Shown here: in pieces, positions 8,101-15,924 of the stretch
How positions within the stretch are numbered: the stretch's first letter is position 1
Layout: each line of letters starts with the position of its first letter
Source of the DNA: CAYSPU01 sp964432995
GTDB lineage: Bacteria > Verrucomicrobiota > Verrucomicrobiia > Limisphaerales > JAHDYP01
NCBI GenBank assembly: GCA_964432995.1
Contig: CAYSPU010000030.1
Span: 1-31,682, forward strand
Direction: 5' to 3'
Length of the DNA stretch: 31,682 nt
Position numbers and translations under genes: made by a program
Notes under the pieces: model-generated
Told to the model about the DNA's origin: nothing
Seen by the model: only the letters and a program-made list of their open reading frames with translations
The model's database searches: none

Positions 8101-11045
8101 CGCCGGAGGACTTCCAGCGAAAGCCGGCCATAGCGGTAGCCCATCTCGATGCTGTCGGCGCGGCCGCACAACAGCGCCCCGTGCCAGCCATAGGCGACCG
8201 CCGCCATCGGCGAATTGCCCTGCCGCACCGCGAGCAGCACCATGCGGGAAATGATCGTCTCCAGCAACGCCGGCTTGGTCCGGTGCGCCGGCGCCGTCAG
8301 GTGCATCAGGACGCGCAGGCCGGCGAGTTGCCGCGGGTCGGTCATCTCCGGCAAACGCGCGAGGTCTTCGATCCGGCTGCCCGCCGGCGGCAGTTCCCGC
8401 TGCAATTCGCCGCGGAACGCCTCGGCCTCCTCCGGCTCCGTCGGCAGCCCCATGTCCAACTCGTCCAGGGCTTCCATCCCGGCCTGCAGGGCGGCGTCAT
8501 TCTGATCCTGGGCGGTGAAGAAGAGAATCCGAAGCTCATGAATCCGGACGCGCGTGAACCAATCCTTCGCGTGGTCCAACACTTCCGTTGAAAGCAGCGC
8601 CGCCCGTTCGAAATTCGCGCACAGGTATTCCGCCTCGACCGCTTCCATAAACAACGCCAGCGTCAACGCTCTGCCGCCTTCCCAGCGGTTCGCCGGCAAG
8701 AGGCCGATGCCCATGCTCAGATACCGGATGGCCGCCTGATACGCCGCGGCGCGTTTGGCCTTGCGTCCCGCTGTCAGATTCAACTCGACCAGTTGTTGCC
8801 GTTCGCGTTCCTCCGTGAGGTGCTGGAAGCCTTCGTTCAACTGGTCCGCGATTTCGAAGACGCGTTCCGCAAGGTCGCCTTCCGGCGTTTGCTCCCACCA
8901 CAGCCGGCCGATCTTGAGATGCGTCAGGCGCCGCTCCTTGCGCGGCAGGAGCGCGTAGGCGGCCTGCCGCACGCGGTCGTGGGAAAACTCGAACCGCGTT
9001 ATCGGGCCCGCCGCCGAACCGGTGGGGCCGCCCCCGGCCACGGGGCTTGGGGTGGACGATTGGACCAGTCCGGCTTCGACGGCCGCCGACAACCGCGCCG
9101 CGATTGCCGAAGCGGGCGTTTCGACCACTTCGGCGAGATGGCCCAGATCGAACCGGTGTCCGAGGCACGCGGCCACGGAGAGCAATGACCGGGTTGCTTG
9201 CGGCAGCTTCCCGATCTTCCGCGTCATCAGCGTGGCGACGCTGCCCGTGATCGCCAGTCTCCGAATACCGTCGGCGTCCCAGGTCCACCGGCGGCTGTCC
9301 GCGTCGAATCGGAGGAGGCCGTCTTCGTGAAGTGATTGCAGGAACTGAACGGCAAACAGCGCGTTGCCCCCGGTTTTCTCCAGGACCAGTTCCGCCAGCG
9401 GCTGGGCGAAGGCGACCTCGACTTTGAGCGTGTCCGCAATCAGGCGGCTCACCGCGTCGAGCGAGAGATTCTCCAGGGCGATGGTCCGGACCATCGCCCG
9501 CAAGGGCGTGAGGGTGTCGAGCAGCGCCGCGAGCGGATGTCCCGCGCCCACCTCGTCATTCCGATACGCGCCCAGGAACACGATGGGCTGGGTATCCAGT
9601 CCGGGCAGCAGCAGGTCCAACAGGCGCAGCGACTCGGGGTCGGCCCATTGCAGGTCATCCAGGAACAGCACGAGTGGACGCTCGCGCCGGGCCAGCACCT
9701 GAACGAAGCTGTGGAACAAATGCAGGAACCGGTTCTGCGTTTCCGCCGGTCCGATCTCCGGCACGGGCGGTTGCGGGCCGATGATCAATTCCAGCCGCGG
9801 AAGCATGGTGGCGAGCAGGCGTCCGTTGCCACCGACGGCTTCCAGAATGCGCGCCTTCCATTGCGCGAGTTGTCCGGCGCTTTCGGTCAGGATCAAATCC
9901 GTCAGCTCGCCGAACGCCTGGATCAACCCGGCATACGGCACATGCCGTTGCGAACCGTCGTAGCCGCCCTTGATGAAGTACGCGCCTTGCTCCGCGATGT
10001 ATCGCCGCAGGTCTTCGACAAGAACCGTCTTGCCCACGGCGGCTGGGCCCGAAACCAGCACCACACACCCGGCGCCCTGGCCGGCGTTCTTCACCGCGTC
10101 CTTCAACTCCCGCAGCTCTTCCTCCCGTCCGCAGAGTCTTTCCGGAAGCAGGAACACGCCGCGGTAATCCGCCGCGCCGAGTTCGAACGTCTCGATCCGG
10201 CCTTTCTGCCGCAATTGGCCCAGGCAATTCTCCAGATCCGCTTGGACACCGAAGGCCGATTGGTAGCGCTCATCCGGATTCTTGGCCAGCAGGCGCAGGA
10301 CGATGTTCGAAACCACCTCCGGCACCGCGGGATTCACCGCGCCCGGCGGCGCGGGATTCCGGGCGAGATGACAATGGACCAGTTCGGCGGGATCGCGGGT
10401 GGCGAACGGCGGCCGGCCCGTGAACACCTCGTAAAGCACGGCGCCGAACGAATACAGATCCGCGCGCTGATCCACGAGCCGGTTGACCCGCCCGGTCTGC
10501 TCCGGCGAAACGCAGGCCAGCGCGCTTTCGGGCAGGTCGTCCGTTTCCGGGCGCACGCCTTTGCCCTGCGTCAGCGAGGCGCCGCCAAGGTCAATGAGCG
10601 TGACCGTCCGGGGCGCGCGCGGCGAAACCAGGATGTGATCGCTGCTCAGAGTTCGGTGAATGAGATTGCGTCGGTGGATTCCTTCCAGCACGGTCGCGAT
10701 GGCGATGGCCACTGCCACATTTTCCGCCAGCGGCCGGCGTTGCCGGACAAACGCTTCCCGCAACGTCGTGCCCTCGAAGAATTCCAGCGCCAGCGCGGGC
10801 TGCCCGCCGATCTGCAACTGCGCACAGGCGCGGCGGACTCCGGGAAGGTCGAGGCCGGCGGTCAAATTGAATTCGTTGGCGAGCCTCTTCGCCGGTTGCG
10901 GCCCGGCGTCACCGCCGCGAAGCGTCTTGATGACCACAGGCTTGCCGCAGGCGCTCTCGGACTGGAGATAAAGCAGACAATCTCGGCCCTCGTGAATGCA
11001 GGGCAGGCTGGCCAGCGTTTGTTCTGTCAGTTCCGTGGGCTTCAT
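5131..11045 (-). CDS. Giant signalling protein: Ser/Thr kinase-like, AAA ATPase, helical repeats, GAF and three PAS domains (interrupted by N gap)
   Basis: I read this as one gene of about 1970 aa, split only by the assembly gap at 5768-5777. The order follows the known trifunctional kinase/ATPase/sensor proteins. A protein-kinase-like domain (~15-275) has Lys40 (VVIKTL), HRT at 130-132 in place of HRD, D152 in DLG, and SPEQTG in the activation-loop region. An AAA/STAND-type ATPase has Walker A GPAAVGKT (K339) and Walker B LVLFLDDLQWAD (~455). A long helical TPR-like region (~700-1240) is followed by GAF (~1315-1460), PAS (~1505-1620), PAS (~1625-1755), PAS (~1765-1885) and a coiled coil ending ELARMNRLFVGRELRMVE. 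No histidine kinase domain follows, unlike classical trifunctional members. The start ATG overlaps the DUF1638 stop (ATGA). The part after the gap cannot start by itself: its first possible codon is a TTG inside the PAS linker TERKRAEEDLEQ. The substrate and partner are unknown; coupling to the next-door histidine kinase is an inference. Confidence 0.85.
5768..5777. other. Assembly gap (10 Ns) inside the giant kinase-like/PAS gene
   Basis: Ten Ns break the reading frame of the 5131-11045 gene. On the minus strand the sequence before the gap ends ...IVGSQGVL and resumes with TERKRAEEDLEQ. The missing text is then the D-I of the PAS linker DITERK plus one preceding residue, which needs 8 unknown bases plus the visible T of the Ile codon. 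Ten is therefore probably an arbitrary placeholder. The same linker DNA recurs nearby: an identical 24-nt stretch lies at 5351-5374 and 6169-6192, which could explain the failed assembly. Confidence 0.95.
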
Positions 11046-11962
11046 GGCGGCATGCTCCCTCCCATCAACCTCGATCCCGGAGCGCGGACTTCAGTCCGCT
11101 TCACCGTTCGCTCACCCATGGGCGTCGAAGCGGACTGAAGTCCGCGCTCCGATTCATGGGCCGCCGGCAGGTCAGCACGAAACGACGGTTTCTCTGCAAC
11201 GGCCGTTTCCTCTTGGACACAGCGCTTCGCTTCAGCCCACGCCTTCTCCAGCAGGTCCATCGTTCCCCGGCACGCTTCGAGGCGCAGGCCGGTTTGGCGG
11301 CTGAACTCTTGGCCGCGCCGTTGCATCTCGTTGTCCGGCAGCGCCGGCGTTTTCACCAGCAGCGCCCGCTCGTAGCTGGCCAGCATGCGTTGGATTCCGG
11401 GTTGCGCCACTTCGCCGGAACGCGCGTCGAGCATCCGCTTCCAATGCTGCGACCAGCCCGGCGTCAGGAAGAATGTCCCGGGCGCTTTGCACTGCTCGGC
11501 GAAGTAACGCTCGCGTCCGCCGAGACACAACCCCACGCAATCATCCACCGGATGGTCTCCGTCCATCGGCAAGAAGACCGGCACGTCCACATCGAGCACG
11601 GCGCACGGATCATCGAGCGCGTTGCCACACAGGCCGTAGCCGAGCAGGAGGGCGTCCACGCGCGGACGACATTCTTGCGCCGCCGCCGCCAAAGCGTCAC
11701 GCAGCACCGCCCGGCTCCGGTGCAGGCCTGATTCCAACACGCGGAGCAGCACTTCCACCGGTTCGCCTGGCTCGGCGTGGAAGGCATGGACATGCGGCAG
11801 GCGTTGCAGGTGGCGGATCGGCCTGGCCTCCAGCAACTCGATCAATCGCGCGGAGCAGCGATTCTCCAGGACACTGATACGCCCCACCTCGGCGTCCGCC
11901 CCGAGCAATGCGGCGAACTCCAGCTCCAGAATTTCACAGGTGATGATGCCGATCACGGCCAT
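11042..11962 (-). CDS. DUF1638 family protein
   Basis: A 306-aa cytoplasmic protein that I recognise as DUF1638 from MAVIGIITCEILELE, the central LLLGYGLCGNAL and VPVFLPMDGDHPVDDCVGLCLGG segments, and GTFFLTPGW. The family has no firmly established activity that I know of, but it is repeatedly found beside corrinoid methyltransferases and their activators. The conserved Cys and acidic residues would suit metal or cofactor handling (inference). It starts 4 bases after the ramA-like stop and its own stop overlaps the next ATG (ATGA), so it is co-translated with the methyltransferase cassette. Oddity: the last ~35 residues are not family sequence. Residues ~271-295 are encoded by a perfect 25-bp inverted repeat (11078-11151) inserted in frame, and a short tail follows it. 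Confidence 0.78.
   Translation of the reverse strand: MAVIGIITCEILELEFAALLGADAEVGRISVLENRCSARLIELLEARPIRHLQRLPHVHAFHAEPGEPVEVLLRVLESGLHRSRAVLRDALAAAAQECRPRVDALLLGYGLCGNALDDPCAVLDVDVPVFLPMDGDHPVDDCVGLCLGGRERYFAEQCKAPGTFFLTPGWSQHWKRMLDARSGEVAQPGIQRMLASYERALLVKTPALPDNEMQRRGQEFSRQTGLRLEACRGTMDLLEKAWAEAKRCVQEETAVAEKPSFRADLPAAHESERGLQSASTPMGERTVKRTEVRAPGSRLMGGSMPP
11078..11151. repeat. In-frame palindromic element, copy A (in DUF1638 gene)
   Basis: Two perfectly complementary 25-base arms (11078-11102 and 11127-11151) flank a 24-base loop. Each arm is itself nearly palindromic, with the core GCGGACTTCAGTCCGC. The element lies within the coding frame of the DUF1638 gene and reads as ERGLQSAS...KRTEVRAP. 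A diverged copy in the same reading frame lies 1.2 kb away in the ramA-like gene (12340-12411). Confidence 0.95.
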
Positions 11963-11966
11963 AGAA

Positions 11967-13772
11967 TCACTTGTTCAACATCGCACCTTCCGCCTCCGAC
12001 GCAGGGTGTGTTGCCGCACCCAAAAAGGTGTTCAAGTGAAACACCTTCAACGGGCAGGCCGGTTCACAGCGCCGGCAGGCAACGCCGTTGCACAAGGCGT
12101 GAACCAGGAAAATCGTCGGCGGCTTGGTGTCCGTCTGAATTGAAAGCGCGCCGGTTGGACATTCTTCCACGCACGCCTTGCAGCCGGCGCAGGCCTCCAC
12201 CGGCAGTGCCACGACCAGGCCGACGCGCTCCAGCGTCACCAGCCCCATGCGCCCAAGATCGTCAATGTCCTGCCTCACCCTGCGGATGACCTGGGGAACT
12301 GCGTCGCCCGCGGCTGGATGCGCCTCAGAGCCACGAGCAGGAGCGCGGGCTTCAGTCCGCTTCGGCGTCTCAACACGTTCGCCCGGTGAAGCGGAATGAA
12401 ATCCGCGCTCCGGAACGGGTTCACGGAGAGTGCCCGCCACCGGCGGCAGGTCGGGCAGATGATGCCGGCGCAGCAACTCCCGATACTTCGCCATCGGCAT
12501 GCCTTCGGTCCAATACGACAACTCCAGGAGGAAGACCTTGGTGAAGGTTTGGGACGCGGCAAACATGCAATGGGTCTGCCGGAGCTGGCGGGCGAGAGCG
12601 CTCATCGCATCGAGCTTCTCCGGCGCGAGCGCCAGTTCACGCGCCATGGCCAGCGAGGTGTTCCCAATTTGCCGGATGGTTTTGACGCAGGGTGGAACCA
12701 GGCCCAGCCGCCGCGCCTTGAGCGCGTCCACGTATGTTCCCGAAGCGCCGGCGAGATACGCGGTGTGGATGCTTTCGAGCGTGATGCCGGCCTCGACGGT
12801 CAGCGTGAAGCAACCGGCGCGCACTGCGCCGATGGCCTTGCCCGCCTCGGCCACGTCCGTTTCGGTCAGGAAAGTGCCTTGGCCAAAATGCAGCCGCTGG
12901 TCCGCGGTGCGGATGCGCGGTAGAACGATGAGCCCCGTTTCAAGCCCTTGCTCCAAGGCCGCGATCGTGCCCGTGCCCGTGATTTTGACGGCGCGCGGGC
13001 CGGCGCTTTCAGCGGCATCCAGCGCTTTGCGAAGGTCAATCCGTGCCCCCGGCACCGGTTGCATCGCCGCATCCAGCACGATCAGCCGGTGACCATCCCC
13101 GTCGGGTTGCAGATCGGCCATGGCGCCCGGCATGGCGAGCGTGCCGCAGGTGATGTGACGGCCTTCCAGAGCTGGGCCGGCGGCGGCCGAACCGGTGAAC
13201 ACGCGCCCGGCATGAACGAGCGCCATTTCCGCGCTCGTGCCGTAATCAATCGCCATCGCCGTCTCGTCGCGGCCCAGCATTCCGCTTTGGAGGATCAGCG
13301 CCAGGGCGTCCGCGCCGATTTCGTGGCGCACGGCCGGGGGAATGATGACCTCACAGCTCGCCGGCAGCGCCAGGCCGGGGAATTCACCGGTGGAGCGAAT
13401 CGCCGCCGCGCGTTCTGGCGGGGTGACGTTGAGTGCTTTCAACTTCCGCGCTCCGGCGAAAGCCAGGTCGCGGATCTCCTGGCCTTGAAACAACGAAAGC
13501 TGGGCGGGGTTGCCGCAAACGGCCAGCCGCACGACGTCGCCGGTGGCGATGCGGAGTTGCCCGATCACCTGGTTGACCGCCTGGATCATGAGGTCGCGGG
13601 CGGCTTCCATGCCCAGCTCTAGCGCGAAGTGGAGGTGGTCAATCACGTTCGCCCCCGGCAGCGGGTGCCGGGTCGTGATGGCCGTGGACAACACCGCGCC
13701 GGACGCCAGGTCCAGCGCCTGCGCGCGAAAGCCGCTCGTGCCCAAATCCATCGCGATGGCCGGTCGGGTCAT
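11967..13772 (-). CDS. ramA: RamA-like corrinoid protein reductive activase (ASKHA ATPase + two 4Fe-4S motifs)
   Basis: About 601 aa. The protein would use ATP to drive low-potential electron transfer that returns inactive Co(II) corrinoid to Co(I), keeping MtaC active. The N-terminal ASKHA-type fold shows phosphate loops MDLGTSGFRAQ and MAIDYGTSAEM (DUF4445 family). The C-terminus carries two ferredoxin-like motifs: C528-X2-C531-X2-C534-X3-C538-P and C561-X4-C566-X2-C569-X3-C573-P. C-terminal clusters are the RamA arrangement; RACo/AcsV instead has an N-terminal 2Fe-2S domain. The start is ATG 13772 (MTRPAIAMDLG), 13 bases after the mtaB stop; an in-frame TTG two codons earlier is less likely. 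Residues ~454-478, in the linker between ATPase and ferredoxin parts, are encoded by a palindromic element (12340-12411). The partner MtaC is inferred from adjacency. Confidence 0.9.
   Translation of the reverse strand: MTRPAIAMDLGTSGFRAQALDLASGAVLSTAITTRHPLPGANVIDHLHFALELGMEAARDLMIQAVNQVIGQLRIATGDVVRLAVCGNPAQLSLFQGQEIRDLAFAGARKLKALNVTPPERAAAIRSTGEFPGLALPASCEVIIPPAVRHEIGADALALILQSGMLGRDETAMAIDYGTSAEMALVHAGRVFTGSAAAGPALEGRHITCGTLAMPGAMADLQPDGDGHRLIVLDAAMQPVPGARIDLRKALDAAESAGPRAVKITGTGTIAALEQGLETGLIVLPRIRTADQRLHFGQGTFLTETDVAEAGKAIGAVRAGCFTLTVEAGITLESIHTAYLAGASGTYVDALKARRLGLVPPCVKTIRQIGNTSLAMARELALAPEKLDAMSALARQLRQTHCMFAASQTFTKVFLLELSYWTEGMPMAKYRELLRRHHLPDLPPVAGTLREPVPERGFHSASPGERVETPKRTEARAPARGSEAHPAAGDAVPQVIRRVRQDIDDLGRMGLVTLERVGLVVALPVEACAGCKACVEECPTGALSIQTDTKPPTIFLVHALCNGVACRRCEPACPLKVFHLNTFLGAATHPASEAEGAMLNK
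12340..12411. repeat. In-frame palindromic element, copy B (in ramA-like gene)
   Basis: Two 24-base arms (12340-12363 and 12388-12411) are complementary with three mismatches and flank a 24-base loop, the same geometry as copy A. On the coding strand it reads ERGFHSAS...KRTEARAP in the same frame as copy A, within the linker between the ATPase and iron-sulfur parts. The host protein stays open through it. Confidence 0.92.
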
Positions 13773-13785
13773 AATCAACGTGGGT

Positions 13786-15153
13786 TCATAATCCGTAGGC
13801 GGCGGGGAGAAAGCCTTTCACCTTGCTGTATTTTCTCAGGCACAGGTCAATGAAGTCCGCCTCCGTCGCCGGCAGGGTTTCGATTTCTTTCAGGTAGCCG
13901 AGCAACGATTCCTTCTCGAAGGCGGTGAAACGCAGTCGCGGATCGCCAAGCATGAGTTCGGCGCACCGGGTGGCGGCGGCTCGGGCGCGAACGTAGTAAC
14001 TCTCATTGTTGTCCACGACCGCCTTGCCGATGGCCCAGGCGTTGTCCGGGCACAGAATGAAACCGTGCAGGCTGCGGTAGCGGTCCGAGTTGATCAGGCA
14101 CGCTTGATATTCCTTCTGGTAACCGAGGGCGATGGAGGAATTCATCGCGGCGACATCGTAACCGAGGATTTCCGCGAACACCGCCGCCGTGCTGCCGCCG
14201 AACATGTGGTGATACTCCACCGCTTCGTTGGCCCACAGATCGCACACGGCGGCCATGACGTTGCCGCAGAGCGTGGAATGGGCGCAGGCGCAGCTCTTGC
14301 CTTCCATGGACATGGGCAGGCCGGTGATGGCTTTGAGAATGGGGTTTTCATAGCCGCAATCCTTGCCCGGCCCGACCGCGCCGCATTCGTAGGCGACGAG
14401 CGAGCGGCTGACGCTGATGGCGCGGCTCAGCGCGGCCAGCGTGTGGGGCACGTCCTTTGCGGTGAAGCCGGCCGCCATGAACATCGCGGTGTTGGCCTGC
14501 GCGCAATCGGTGTCGCCGCCGGGAATCGCGCCATGCTTCGACGCGATGGCCACGATTTGCGGCCAGAGCCACGCCATGTCGCGGCCGCCCAGCACCGCCT
14601 GCGAAAACAGCAGGCCGGTAATGTCGTTGCGGATGAGCGCGTAGTCGAAGACTTCCTTTCCGCCCATGGACTCGATGGACACGATGTCCGCGTGTTTGGC
14701 GCAGGCGTCGAAGGCGTCGAGGACCTTGCGGGTGCGGTCCGAGTCGCGAAGGTTCACCATGTCGGGCTTGCGGATGTCGGCGATGGTGGAGCGGTAGGCA
14801 GCCTGGAGGCCGTAGCGTTCCGCGTATTCGCCGAGCTGGCGTGTGGTCTGCGCGGCGATTTCCATGCCCCATTGGGGATCGTCGGTCATCTGGAAGACGT
14901 GCTCGTTTTCCACCACGACCGCCGGATGGCCGACGCTGACGCAGCGCTCCAGCACGTCTTCGTTGGCGCGCTCGAATTCTCGCAGCAACGTGCGCAGGCT
15001 TCTTTCGCTCCCCGGCCGCGGGTGCGGCACCACTTCGGGGATCACCAGGCCGCCGCCAAGGACGAGTCCGCGCCGGGTCGTCACCGGTCTTTTCGCGGAA
15101 CCGAAAATCATCTCATCCGCGCTGCCGTAGGCCATCGAGTCGGTTGGTTTCAT
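13786..15153 (-). CDS. mtaB: Methanol:corrinoid methyltransferase MtaB
   Basis: A 455-aa cytoplasmic zinc enzyme that would move the methyl group of methanol to the Co(I) corrinoid of MtaC. The family is about 460 aa. The zinc ligands reported for Methanosarcina barkeri MtaB (Glu164, Cys220, Cys269) match Glu161 (ESMGGKE), Cys217 (GGDTDC) and Cys266 (GPGKDC) with one constant offset of three, so all active-site spacings are kept. The flanking motifs GLPMSMEGKSCACAH and MFGGSTAA also fit. The start is ATG 15153 with an AAAAGGA ribosome site 5 bases upstream, 18 bases after mtaC. The gene is intact, with no frameshift. The methyl donor could be another small methylated or methoxylated compound; methanol is assigned from family and residues only. 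Confidence 0.94.
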   Translation of the reverse strand: MKPTDSMAYGSADEMIFGSAKRPVTTRRGLVLGGGLVIPEVVPHPRPGSERSLRTLLREFERANEDVLERCVSVGHPAVVVENEHVFQMTDDPQWGMEIAAQTTRQLGEYAERYGLQAAYRSTIADIRKPDMVNLRDSDRTRKVLDAFDACAKHADIVSIESMGGKEVFDYALIRNDITGLLFSQAVLGGRDMAWLWPQIVAIASKHGAIPGGDTDCAQANTAMFMAAGFTAKDVPHTLAALSRAISVSRSLVAYECGAVGPGKDCGYENPILKAITGLPMSMEGKSCACAHSTLCGNVMAAVCDLWANEAVEYHHMFGGSTAAVFAEILGYDVAAMNSSIALGYQKEYQACLINSDRYRSLHGFILCPDNAWAIGKAVVDNNESYYVRARAAATRCAELMLGDPRLRFTAFEKESLLGYLKEIETLPATEADFIDLCLRKYSKVKGFLPAAYGL

Positions 15154-15171
15154 GGAATTCCTTTTCGCTCG

Positions 15172-15924
15172 TCAGCCGTTCCACTTGGCTCGCATCTCCG
15201 ACCAAGTGAGGCCGTTGAGCGCGTCTTCGGCCATGCCGGGGGCCTGGCTGGCCTCCTTGCCCCAGATTCCGAGATCGAAGCCGGTCACATAATCCTCGCT
15301 CACCGCGCCGCCGCCGCAGACGAACGGAATCTCCAGCCCCACCTGCTTGAGCCGCGTGGCGACTTTCGGAAACGCCGTCATGGTCGTGGTCATCAGCGCC
15401 GTGCCCGTCACCATGACCGGCTTGTGAACGCGGCACGCCTCCACGACTTCTTCCACCGGCACGTCGGCGCCGAGATTGATGACCTCGAAGCCCGCGACCC
15501 GCAGCAGCGCATTGACGATCACCTGGCCGATGTCGTGGATGTCGCCTTCTGCGGTGTGGGTGACCACCTTGGCCTTCTTCTCCATCGCCCGGCCCATCTG
15601 CTCCTCGCACAGCACGATGCCGGCGAGCATGGCGTCGGAGGACAAGATCGCCTGCGGCAGGAAATACTCGCCCAGATCCCAGAGGCGGCTGACTTCCTTC
15701 ATGCCGGGAATGAGGCTGCGATTGATGACCTCGCGCGGGTCGCGGTTCTTCAGGGCTTCGGCCACGACCCTTTGGGTTGCCTCCTCGTCACCATCCACCA
15801 CGCAGTCCGCCACGCGCTGGAGCAGCGCATCCTCGGAAACCCGGCGCACGGGCTGCCGGCGCGCGGCCTCGATGACCAGGTCGTAGCGGGTGAAAACCGG
15901 GGCGGCATTCGAGACGTTCTTCAT
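15172..15924 (-). CDS. mtaC: Methanol corrinoid protein MtaC
   Basis: A 250-aa corrinoid-binding protein that carries the methyl group between MtaB and an acceptor transferase. Residues ~30-115 are the helical cap domain (for example LIPGMKEVSRLWDLGEYFLPQ). The rest is the B12-binding Rossmann domain with D128-I-H130-D-I-G133, where His130 is the expected lower cobalt ligand, plus later motifs VTGTALMTTT and FVCGGGAVS. Length and motif position match methanogen MtaC (~258 aa). The start is ATG 15924, with GAAAGGA 5 bases upstream, and overlaps the stop of the sensor gene (ATGA). The sensor and corrinoid protein are therefore probably made together. It cannot be excluded that it serves another methyl donor. 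Confidence 0.93.
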   Translation of the reverse strand: MKNVSNAAPVFTRYDLVIEAARRQPVRRVSEDALLQRVADCVVDGDEEATQRVVAEALKNRDPREVINRSLIPGMKEVSRLWDLGEYFLPQAILSSDAMLAGIVLCEEQMGRAMEKKAKVVTHTAEGDIHDIGQVIVNALLRVAGFEVINLGADVPVEEVVEACRVHKPVMVTGTALMTTTMTAFPKVATRLKQVGLEIPFVCGGGAVSEDYVTGFDLGIWGKEASQAPGMAEDALNGLTWSEMRAKWNG

